From assembly GCA_024195265.1 (NCBI GenBank), contig JAJLRJ010000002.1, forward strand, positions 18,491,694 through 18,555,693: a stretch of 64,000 nucleotides of DNA, read 5' to 3'. A model generated the notes under the pieces. It had not been told where the DNA came from, ran no database searches, and worked only from the letters and a program-made list of their open reading frames with translations. The translations under genes were made by a program, and so were the position numbers. Shown piece by piece: positions 22,701 to 34,700 of the stretch (its first letter is position 1; every line of letters begins with the position of its first letter). The stretch comes from Dendrophyllia cribrosa (taxonomy: Eukaryota > Cnidaria > Anthozoa > Scleractinia > Dendrophylliidae).

Positions 22701-25700
22701 TATTTTATTTGGAAGACTGGCCAATAACTTTATGGAGCCACCTAAACTCCCAAGAGTGCCAAAAAGAAAAAATTAAGAAAAGGTTCAAATTTATTTGATA
22801 AAATGTTGAAAAAAAAAATGGTACCATGCTAAAGTACTACTTAAGAGGTTTCATTTGAATGGTCACACCATAGAATTTCGTCCACAGACTCAAAAGTTTG
22901 AACTACATAAACATAATAAGTATTATTACATGTGTCTATAATTAACTCTAGAAGTGAAAACGTTAATCTTAAAAGTTTCTCTTTTTTTGCTTAAACTATT
23001 GGAATTGCTTTACTTACACCAATGACAAGCTTTTGAAAATTTAACACACATGTTAAAAAAAACTTTACCAGCTGTGCTTAGACTTACCACAAATCTATTT
23101 TCATCCTCAAAACTTTGATGAAGCTGTAGGTATATGTCTGAAATGTCACTTTCCACCTGTAAGCAAACAACCAAAATGTAACAAATATTTAACACACGAA
23201 ATTAGCTGGTTCAAGTGGTGTTATTAAGTGATTAGCTTCAACTTCCGCTGAAAGCTGAAGGGTTTGGATATTGTATCATCATTTAAATATGTTTTCTTGC
23301 ATCACATACAGTAAATACCTTTTTAAGTTCTTCAGGATTTTCTAGTTCATCCCCCTAGATACAAAAGACACAAACAAACAGGATGGATAATTGAAAATCA
23401 TACTTTTTACACTTGTCTAACTTCCGTACAATTTTCTAAACCTGGAAAGCAAATAATACAATTATGTTTTAAAGAGTAGGACTGTGACTTTGTGGATCCT
23501 TCTTATAATATGAGCAGCCTGAATGTTACAGTGCAATTTTTAATATTATCTTTGCTACAGGTTTACAAAATATAACCTAAGTGACAATGAAGTAGACTTA
23601 CAAAAAGCAAGGATAATGCAGGTTGCATTAGTGTCATACATCCATATTTGCCTTAATAATATAATTTATTCCTGGTTTAAACTTAGGTTTCTTAATTCCT
23701 CACTTGGGAGAAATTTCTATCAACTGAGTCCAATGAGAAAAATAAACTAATGACAAGTTTAAAACTAATAATGAATTGTGTAAAGAATACAATTCAGTAC
23801 TCATCAGTATATAAGACCAACCTCCTCTAGGTCCTTCTTGTCTGCCAGCCTGTGACGTAGTTTAGAGCGCAGACTTTTGATTTTTCTTCTCACTTCCCCG
23901 ACCTTCTTCACATCAGGCTTAGATCCAAGCCATGGAATCATATCAGCCTGTAAAGCATCAAATAAGAAATGGGTTCAGCTCACAAGTACAGTGTTTTACA
24001 GCTCACAAGTAGTGTTTTTTAAAAGTAGACCAACCTGGAGATTTTTGTAATTTGCCATCAAACAATCTCTATAAAAAAAAAGATTAAAAGAACAAAATGT
24101 AACAAAATGTTGTATAATATCCAGGCACACTTCACAGAAAGTACAAATTATATATTATTTTTTTGCAAATAATGCAAAATTCACCAAAGCTATTAAAATT
24201 GTATGGAGATATGCCCCTAGCGTGCTGTAATGTTGCGAAGAAACTTGACAATTACAGTGTATGACTGTTTATTAATTGATTGATCACCACTAGCCTGTGA
24301 GCTCAAAATCTACTACAACTAGGTCTAGGTTACTGGATGCATATTATTTTCTGTAAGATTTACCTCAACTCTTGAATGTTTGTTAGTTCTCTATTGATTT
24401 CAGTTATGAGAGCTGTTATTGCCCAGTCAGCTATTTGCTTTGCTGCTTTATCCTCTGATACCTGACAAAAACACATGTAGCATTCAAAATGGATAACCAA
24501 ACACTTCAGAGATCTCCAACGATAGCAGAAAATTTAAACTTAAAAATGCTCTTGACCTAAAAACGTGATGCGAGAAGAAATCACGATACATATACACGTG
24601 CCAAGAATGCTGCAAGCCAAATGTTCCTCGTGGCTCAGATTGGTCAGCAAGCATCAAAGTCTGATAAGCATTGCTCAGTCTCAAGCAGACATCTAGGTGC
24701 TTGATTTACAATTAGGCTCCTTAAGCCTGATACGTGTCTGAGTTGCCATCCACAACACCTGCTATCACTATTTATACTCATCAAGGCTGAGTCATTGATT
24801 TTGATGTTCATTTAATTCCCATGTTTATTTTGCGATTGTACAGCGCAATAGGGAATTACTCAAGCACAGAACTTTTTTCAGCAGTTTTGGGTAGCTACCA
24901 GAAGTCAAATTTGTCTTTCTTTATGGCACATTAAGATGTCCTCATGTCCATAATGGCTGGTTAAAGAAACCAAAACAAAGAACTTTTCTATAATTTAAGT
25001 GGTGAGGACAAACAAGAAAACATGCAAACAAAAGCAACAATCAACTTCTGGTTGACATCCTTGACTCACGATCATTTATGCTTAAGCTTCCCACTGACAT
25101 CCCTGCCCAAACACACTGACTAATGCTAACAGAAGGCTACCACTGACTTGGAAAAGGATACCACCCATTGTACAGAACCTTATTTTGTACCTTGGACTTC
25201 TCCATCTCTTCTTGTACTGCAGAAGACAAAGCAGCAATCATTGTATCCAGATCACCGAATGCCACATGCGTATCCACGGCTTCACTGCTCTCTGTTGACA
25301 TCTGAAGAGCCTGTTGATATGGAAAAAAAATAAGCCACAAGCCTAATACATTTTCAGTGGACTTTGAAGTTAGAAGATGCTTATTATGTGAAACAAGTGT
25401 TCTTTATGTCTGCAGTCTAGTGTTAAGTTATGTTCTTAGAAAGAGTTGTAGCTCACTTTAGAAATATAGAATTTCATACTTAATTAACCTTCTCTTGGTA
25501 AGAGTAATACAACAAACTACATGTATTACATGTATATCAATAGAACCATGTCACCATTCATGCAACATGTCTGGCATATTTTAAAGTGCCCATAACATTT
25601 ATTTTTTTATTTTCTCATTTGAATGTAAACATCACACAGGGAACCTCTGCGGAACAATTTCGCACTTTGCACAAAACACGAATTTTTTATGAATATTTCA

Positions 25701-28700
25701 AATCTTCAAAATCCCATTTTTTTGCGGTATACCCGTCCCGCAGTTAAGAAGGCCAACGGGCTCACGTGTTCCTTAATCTATGTCACAATTCCTTTGTTTG
25801 AAGTCACGTGCTCCTTAATCTACGTCACGGATCCTTTGTTAACCGAGAGGGACCGAGATACTAATGCGAATGGTGGACCAAAATGGCAGCAAATTTCAAA
25901 GACTTTAAAAAATCATACAAAATTCACGTTTTGCTGAAATCAAATTTCTTTTGGCAGACGTTCATTACGTGGCGTGTAGATTTAGATAAGAAAAAAAAAA
26001 CGTTATGGGCACTTTCAAAGACTCATTAATTATTCATAAGCATATTAGCCTATCACATGACATAAATCCATCACGTGCATGGACCTTTATACCTGGTAAT
26101 CCATGGTCATTCTGAAAAAGCCTGGTGGCGGATTTGATTTCAGTCCCAGGGGAGTGCGGGGCTGATTGTTTTTTACCTCATTAGTATTCTTTATATAAAA
26201 AAGTTACTCTCATTAGTATTCTTTATATAAAGAATACTAATAAAGGTAAAAGACAATAGCTTTCTTTTCCTTATTAGTAATCTTTTTTTAAAAATACTAA
26301 TGTTGGTAGTAATTATTCAGGATTCTTAGTACAACAAATGGTGACTTTAAATTTTTTTTTCAGTACTGTTTTACGATATGTAGCCTTTTGCCATTCTATA
26401 TGGAATCTTCTCCAACAAAATAAGCAACCAACAGTTTAGCAAGTAAGCCGTTATTTGAATGACACCAGCGCCCACGTGTAAATTGGTAGGAAAGCGAGTG
26501 GTTCAGAGATGCTAGCTGCTTATTTCTACTCGTTCAATGCCAATGAATAGAAATTGTTAGACATATTATCCACCGTACCTGTCAACTTTGGTATAGCATT
26601 TTTCATGGATTATTTTTTTTCCTCTGAACTTTAAAATCCCAAAACTTTCGACAGTTGCCGGGAAGCCATGGTCACCTCGTCGAAGCCAGTGTGGCACATG
26701 TGCTGTATGCTAATCAGTCTACTTGTTTTTCTCGTATGCTAATATCCTCTTTGCACAAAAAGCACATCTTGTTTGATCTCCGTAGGGACACGCTTTTGGC
26801 GGTTCGTGTTTAAGCCGTTCAAAACACTCACAGCACGTGTTTTATCAAGTCTAAAAATTCTCGCGCTTCGCGCTCGAATTTTTAAACTTGACAAAACACT
26901 GCTGTTCGTGTTTTAAACATTACTTAAGCTACTCCAACGTTAAACACAGATATCTCGCTAACCAATCAGAATTTGATACCTGATAAATTCAATTGAACAA
27001 CCCTTGGTTGTTTGGCGATTTATCATCAGCTCCTGCTTGTTCGCAAAAGAAAACGTAGCTAAAATTCTACTTTTATTGAAAACTAATTTTATTAAGCTTT
27101 CTATTGATATTTAGTTTGTCACATTACTCTTTAAACTGGCTGTGCAATATTTTTTTTCTAAAGGACACCTGCGAAGGTTGAAGGTATCCTTAAGAACAAT
27201 TATTGCATTTATTTGCTACTTTGGGGCACAGATATTTGCCTACAGAACTAAAAGACCTGCAAAACTGTAAAATATTTTAGATTTATCATGCTAAGTCTGA
27301 TTTATCATGATAAGTCTGCTATGTGTTCACGTACATGCAAATAACAAGGTTTCTACTATTTTAAGTTTCAGGAAATAAAAGGACTTTCCAAGACCTTTTA
27401 CATGACGTTTGAAGGTTAACCATGACCTCTGTTGATCAGTTCTCAAGAATTATCAAAACAATCTTTGGTTTAGTTGATGGTTTTATCTGGTGGCTCACTC
27501 ATTTTTCTCTTCCTGCTTTTTGATTCACCAAATATAAACTGCCTAAGGAAGTTATTCAGTACAAAAAGCAACATTTTCCATGACATGTCATGACCCACAC
27601 TCAAACTGCATGGCTGACTGGCCTAGAAAAATAATGTAATTTTAAAATGCCACTAAAATTCTAATTCTTTCCAGGTTCCATTAACAGTACAGTTCCTTTC
27701 TGCCCTCTGTCTCTCAGATAAACTGGTCTTTATACTGAAAAAGGACTCTAAATAATAGTTACAATACACATGTACATGTGAAGGGATTAAAAAGACCATA
27801 CCAACTGCAAATTTGCAAGTGCTGACGTAAGAGCATCTGTACACTGATTGACCTTCTGTCTGACTTCTGTAACATCCTTGCGACTCATATCCTTCAAAGG
27901 TAAACATGGCATGGTTTGGTTAGGCCAGTAAGCCATGTTGACCTTTCTTTTTAAAATAATTCTAGACTTTGAACTGAATGTGTAAAGTTAGGTTATCATC
28001 ATATACAGAGCATGCAATTAAAACAAGGTGGATGGAAATTGAATTTGAACCTACACAATGCAATTCACTTGAACTTGTTAATTTGATGTTATCTGGGTAT
28101 AAACAATACATTAAAGCCATAACATAACCACTGTGCTGTGTTCCTTGCATGATTAGATGCCCCTTCTCCCCGCAAACCTTCCTTGTAAAATAATGTAAAA
28201 TAATATTAATAATAGTCGTACCAGCCACTCCTCGTAAGCCTCAACTGCTCCCTCACGAACTGGGTCTGCACTACAGCAGTTCAGAGCTTCTGATAGAGTA
28301 CAGCAAGCAAGTGTAATGAGTGTTCTTACATTGTACTTTAAGAAGGCAAACAAAAGGAGCCTTAAGGCCAATTTACACATGCGATTTTTGAGCGATTTTT
28401 GTTGCGCTCTCTAATGCAACTTTTGTCGCAAGTGTAAACTAGCTAGCGGAGATTTCCTGTGCGATTCCGGTGCGACATTTGTTGTGATTTTTCCAAAATC
28501 GCCACCAAGTTGCATTGTACACATCAGATTCGAAGATGCAACTAGCGCGCGACAAATTGCATCAACAAGTGCGACAAAAATTGCACAAAAAATTGCCTGT
28601 GTAAATGGGCCTTAACACATCTCTCAGAAACTTTCACTTTAGTATTATATTAAAACATGTGTTACCACTGCAACTTAACAAATGTCACATTTTGTGGAAG

Positions 28701-31700
28701 AGAACCTGGAGAAACACCCTTACAGAGTAAGATGAGTACTGGCAACAAACAAAGACGACCAATGCGCAATAACTAGTCCTGTTGGAGACAACCGCACTTA
28801 TAGTAGATTTATTAACTTGCAGTACTTCTATAGGTGGAATACTAATATCACCGAACAATCAGGAATTACCCTGAAGTTATCGTCACTATATTGAGCAGGT
28901 ATTGCCCAGCAACTACAATGAAGATGATCCGGCAACTCGCAGTTTGAAAGTGACTAAAGACACCAACCATGGGAGACTAACTCGAGTTTATGGCTGCCTA
29001 TTTTCCTTGTGTTGCCGGCAACCGCAAAGCTTAATGACAGCCCTGAGATTCTGAGGTTTCTAGGCCAGAAGGTTTCACTCATTAAACTATAACAAAAACT
29101 TTTTGATGAACTATATGGGTAAAAAGTTGGTCTTTGGATACAAGGACAAAAATACCTTTTTGTTCTTCAAGATGGCTAAGTGAATGCTAAAAACAGAAGC
29201 AAACAGACACAATAAATTATTAACTAATATTATATAGTTAAGGTTGCACACAATCTTTTAAGATTATAAAAGACATGGTTCCTTTTTGTCTTGAACAGAA
29301 ATTACACTGTAGCTTGGAGTGAAACTTTCAATTTATAACAAATAACTGCACAAAATTTTCCTAAAAACAGACCATAAGGGCATTTAAACTCACGGCTCAA
29401 AGCATCCACTTCTAGAACTCAACACTTATCCAGTCCCTGATGAGCCATAAATATTCAACTTTTAACAAACTTAGCGCTTTATTTTATGTTACAACAAATT
29501 AATGTAGGTAAAATAAATCAGAAAGGAAAACCAGGAACTACAAATAATTTTACAGTCAAACCGGATGTTCTTTTGCGGGCAACTTTGCAAATTTCCGCCG
29601 CAACATTGGTATTTTGATTTTCAAACTTGCTGTCAGTTGCCGGATTTCTGAATTGAAAGTACTTGGTTTGGTTACCTTGCAGTATTTCACCAACTCTACG
29701 ATGTCAGGAGTAGAAACTGTTTGTTCCTTCCAGCCAGGTTTACCGGGAAAATACATCTTGTGTTGTAAAAATCTGTTTACAATATTGGATACAGTTTGCC
29801 TTGATAATCCAATAATGCTTGCGATTTGTTCTTGTTTTACACCAGACGACCATTTTCCTTTCTCTTTTCTCAACCGAGGTGGTATTATTGCGATGTACGT
29901 GAGCCATAACTGAAGGACGTGTTTTCACAATATTCGCAATTTGCAACTGACAACAAGTTTGAAATAGGAACTTGCTCGTGAAACTTCCAACTTGCTCGAA
30001 GCAAACTGTCAATCAAAATACCAATGTTGCGGCGGAAGTTTGCAAAGTTGCCCGCAAAAGAACATCCGGTTTGACTGTAAAACCAATATACCTGTAAGGA
30101 TTGTTCTCTTTCTTTGAGGGGCATCAAGTCTACCTCCTGGCAGAACAAATTAATGCTGTCAGACAAATCTTGTCTGGCTTTGTCTCGTTGAGAAATAAGG
30201 TCCGCCATCAGCTCCTGTAGTAAAGGAAGCAAAATTGTTGAATTTTATTTTGGCTAACAGCCAGTTTTCTAGCAAAAATTAATATCAAAATGGTCAAATG
30301 TGTAACCCTGCAATGGACTAGCACCCCAAGCTACTGAAACCTGAGGTTAAGCTGTTGGTTGTGTTTGATTTGCCATGCTTTAATGACTCACCTTTTCTTT
30401 GCAGTCGCACAAACACTTTTGGGCTTCTTGAAGTTTGTTCTCAGTCTCTTTCAACTATGAGAAGCAAAGTTATTATGAATGTTTATCAATGTCATCTATC
30501 AGGAGGTTTAATATGGTTATTTTGACCTACAAGTCTATTATTTACATTAAAGAATGCATTCATGACACTGATTCCTCATTCGCAACACATGTGGATGGGA
30601 CTGAGCAGAATACTTTGTTTTGCCTGTTCTGGTCTGAGCTGCCAAAATAATGTGGATGATTTGTAACTTTCTTAGGACAAACAGTGAAATCCTAATTTTT
30701 CAAATTCTTGATTTTTCAAACCTCCTGATTATTCAAACGGAAACTTGTTTCCCTCTTATTTGATTTCAGTCAATGCATATGTCACCCTCGATTTTTCAAA
30801 CTCCCCATTTTTCGAACCAATTTCTGTTTCTTGTGGATGTTTGAAAAATTGGGATTCCACTGTAAGCCTAAAGGGAGGTTTGTGACTGTTTAAGAGGACC
30901 ATGCCATTCACTGCTGTGTTTTAGTATACTAATTTAACCCTGACCTTTAATGAAATAATGATTTTGTCACAGTGAAATAAAATAGTTGTGTACCTGCTGC
31001 AATGACTTTAAAGAATCCAAATCAATCCTGTTATTTCTGGTTAACACAATTGCTTCCCTAATGACATCAGAAGTCTTTCCATGAGCAGGCGTGGCATCTC
31101 TGTAAAGGTGTTATAAGAAGAACAAAGAGAATCCATCAGTGAGTGAAGAACACATGCTCTCATTAAAATTAAAAAAAAAACAGTTATGTGTTTATGAATT
31201 TTAAATAAACCATGCTTTTCTCATTTATGACATTTGCTAACTGCTAAGGTTGATGAGGAACACAACAATCACAAAATTGCCAGGAAGCTTACAGTGGTCA
31301 AGACCCTTACAGTACTTGTACATCTTGCCTGGACACCAAGATGGGCCTCATGTGAATAGGAGAGAAATTAACCCTTCTATATTTACAAATATCTCACCCT
31401 CAAATTTTTTTCTCTACCTAGTTAAAACACAGTCACCAAGTTGTGAAGCGCACTTTTTTTCTTTATCATCAATGTTGTTGTCATGTATTTCTCTGTTTAA
31501 CTTACCTCAGAACTTTCAGATCGCTAACTTTGCTCACCAATTCTAAACACTGCAATAAAACATAAATTATAAAATTACTTGTTGAGACAAAAAAGTAATC
31601 CTAAACACCTTCACACCTTATAAGAGATCTTGTTGTTTCTCCAGTTACCAATGCTTCATTCCAAAAAAAGTAGCTGCCTACTTTGTCTTGATCTTTACAT

Positions 31701-34700
31701 GCTTACCAAAACTGTTTTTGGTCAATATTGTAATCAAATTAAGGTGCTACATAGATGAAAGTCTACAGGCATTTTCCCTGATAAAACTTTCCCTTGTGAG
31801 GGTGTTGGACCCAGTGTTAACCATTGATAGGTTATTGTACATACTGTAAGAGAAAACATGGATGCATGGAGATATGAAACTTCCTGTCAAATGTTTACCT
31901 TTATAGCCATTTGTCGCATTACCAACTTTATGGGGAAAATTCCACCAGAAATTGCTTGAGGTAAATTTATCTTGGGTTTCATTTTCCCATGTGTTAAGGT
32001 CACAATTAAATGTGTATATTATGCCCAAAACCACATACCTTGTAGTTGACAGCTTGCTCCATGTTTTCCTTGTGTTTTGCTGCTTGAGTAGAATAAAATT
32101 TTCGCACTTCATCAAATGTCTTCTCCTTATCCTAATGTGCATGTGAAGCAAACAGAGACTATTTTAGAAGCTGTACTTAGGCTAACCTTTGTACATCCAA
32201 ATGGGAAATAATTTCTTCTTCCAGCAAAGTGGAGACAATATTGAAATACAAAGTTAGAAATGTTCTTCCCAAGGTATCCAAATGGTGGCTTTGGCTCCAA
32301 TAAATTCCTTGACATCAATTATAACAGAACTGTTACCTGATAAACCTTGAGCATACTTCTTAAAGTCTCATTGTCCTTTCTCATTTCTTCCATTTCCTTA
32401 ATCATAGTGTCACTAAGTGAGGTTCTGTAGGTTCAATCACAAATAAAAGTGAAATTTAAACACCACCGAAACAGCACAATACATGTGCAGTGTTCTTACC
32501 AGGATTTTCTGCACTGTGGTCCACAGGACCCATAGAGAAGCTAAAAGGGGGTCATGAGGGAGAAAAGCGGGTCACAATTTTTAGACACAATTTTTTAAGA
32601 AAGAACTAGTGAGCAGCACGTCTGCGGACTTTTAGAGTTGTAAAACGATTTTATTTTCTCCTATATATGAATGCGTTTCGTGTGACTAATGCACACTTCA
32701 TCAGGGAGTTTTACAATACAACATAAGTGGCCTGTATATATACAGTACCTACATAAGAGACTAAAATAAATTTTACATTACATAAAACCGCACTTGCGTG
32801 TAGGAAACAGGCGAAGGTGTGCAAGGCGCGACATATTTCGTGCGTGACATAACTATTTGGGGCCCACAGTTTTAGCTAAAACTGACAAAGTGTGCATTAG
32901 TCACACAAAACGCATATAGGAGAACATAAATTGTTTTACAACTCTAAAAGTTTGCAGACGTGCTGCTCACTAGTTCAATGGTAAAAAAATCTGCTTCTTT
33001 GCGCCCTTGGGACCCCTTGGGCTTATAATAATGCGGCATTCCCTGAAAAAGTATGGCAATGCCGCAGGGTGTCTCGAAAACTAAGACCCTAAGACCTAAG
33101 ACCTAAGACCTAAGACCTAAGACCTCGAAAACTAAGACCTCGAAAACTAAGACCCCGTAGGATCCGAATCGGAGAGCCGATTATCCGGTCAAAACTACAA
33201 AACGAAGGTCTCCGCTTTAACGCTTTTTCTGTTTTGGAAATCTGGCCGTACCCATAAGTAAGGAAATACAAATGCAAACATTTTGCATTTTGCAGTATAT
33301 TTTATTTGCGTACTGTTCTAAAACCTTCCTTACAAACCGAGTTTCTCTTACTCTTGTAGCTTCTTGTGCGCTAATCACTCTGTTGCTATTGAGTTGAAAT
33401 ATACAGAAATTAATGTTCTTATAAATTAACACAATAGTAAGATAATGTAATTTATTATAACCAAAACTTTAACTATGAATTTCAACAGTAACAACAAAAA
33501 CTAAACATAACATAATCAAAACTTTAACAAATCTTTTATCTACAAGGCTATAAAGTCCGTAAATTTCACCTAGGATAAAAACTTTATCTAACGTTATCTT
33601 AAATTATACAATAACAATAGACCTTTCCCGCATTCCCGTGAACAAAGGCACCAACTCGAGGCTGGGGTGGACAAAATACAGTGATTTGTATGAAATTGTC
33701 CACCCAAGCCTCGACCTCGTTTCATTGTGTGTGCTCACTGGAGTGGAATGCGGGAAAGGTCTATTAGCCCCTAGCATTTGATTCAATATAACCAATCACA
33801 CATTTCACCCATAAAAACAGAACTAACTAACCATATTACACTGGCTCTGAAGTCACAATAGTCGCTGGCATTTGACTTAAAAGATCATGATAGTGAATTA
33901 ATTTAACTATAACAAAAAGAAAAACTGTGACCGTCATTCTAGATAAAGAAAAATATCCATGAATCGATCAAAAAGAGAAACTCTGGTATCATTGGTTTTC
34001 GACCTAAGCTCGAGACCATAGGCCCTAAAAATCATAACAAAAGCTCAGCGGAACCTCATTAGATTAGAACCTTATCCCATAACCAAATTCTAGGAATTAT
34101 CAATTATTGCCTTAATAAAGAACCACATCTCTTGTCTTGGATGTTTGTCCGCCGCTTGGTTTATAGCGCCCAAACTTCACAACGCCATAACTTCCCTGGC
34201 CTATTTGAACGAGGTCGGTGACATCATTCCACTGAAACTGCGGCAAACCACTCAAAAGATCTCTGCCAGGAAGTTTTGGTTTAAGCCGTGGAATTTTAAA
34301 AGACATCGCTAATGGTCGCTGATGGTCGCTCTTCATCCACGTGTAATGAAACTTGAGAAATCGGCGTCAATTCCCCACAAACGCCGGCACGTGGCGCTGA
34401 CGCGAGTCAGATACGATCACCTATCTTGTATTTTTTATGGTTTTTTAAAGTTTTGAGAGTGACAAAAATCAAAATAATTTTGACTTAATGGAAGTTAATT
34501 TTCTAACATTCAGAGAAAAATTCAAAGAAAGTCTTGAAAAGCGTGTGGAGATATTAAGTAAAAAAAGATATTTAGGAATAAAAGACAAAGGTGTCATAAT
34601 CTCCTTAGTAAATGAGTGGACGCCCCGGGGGAATTTTCCCGGCGAAAGATTCTATTTCATGTTGTTCGCATCTTGCATTTGTAAACTCTCAAGCGGAAGT

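Noticed and set aside
29151..29182. Exon-like stretch between STK31 exons 17 and 18 (HSLSHLEEQK with AG before and GT after)
   Set aside because: Its length (1 mod 3) breaks the frame into exon 18, and exons 17 and 18 already join in phase without it.
33067..33160. Interstitial telomeric repeat
   Set aside because: The CTAAGAC units are not the animal TTAGGG type and belong to the transposon ends.
34112..34336. Kinase fragment as an exon of STK31
   Set aside because: It lies wholly between transposon TIRs with a target duplication, ends in a stop, and exons 11 and 12 join in phase across it.
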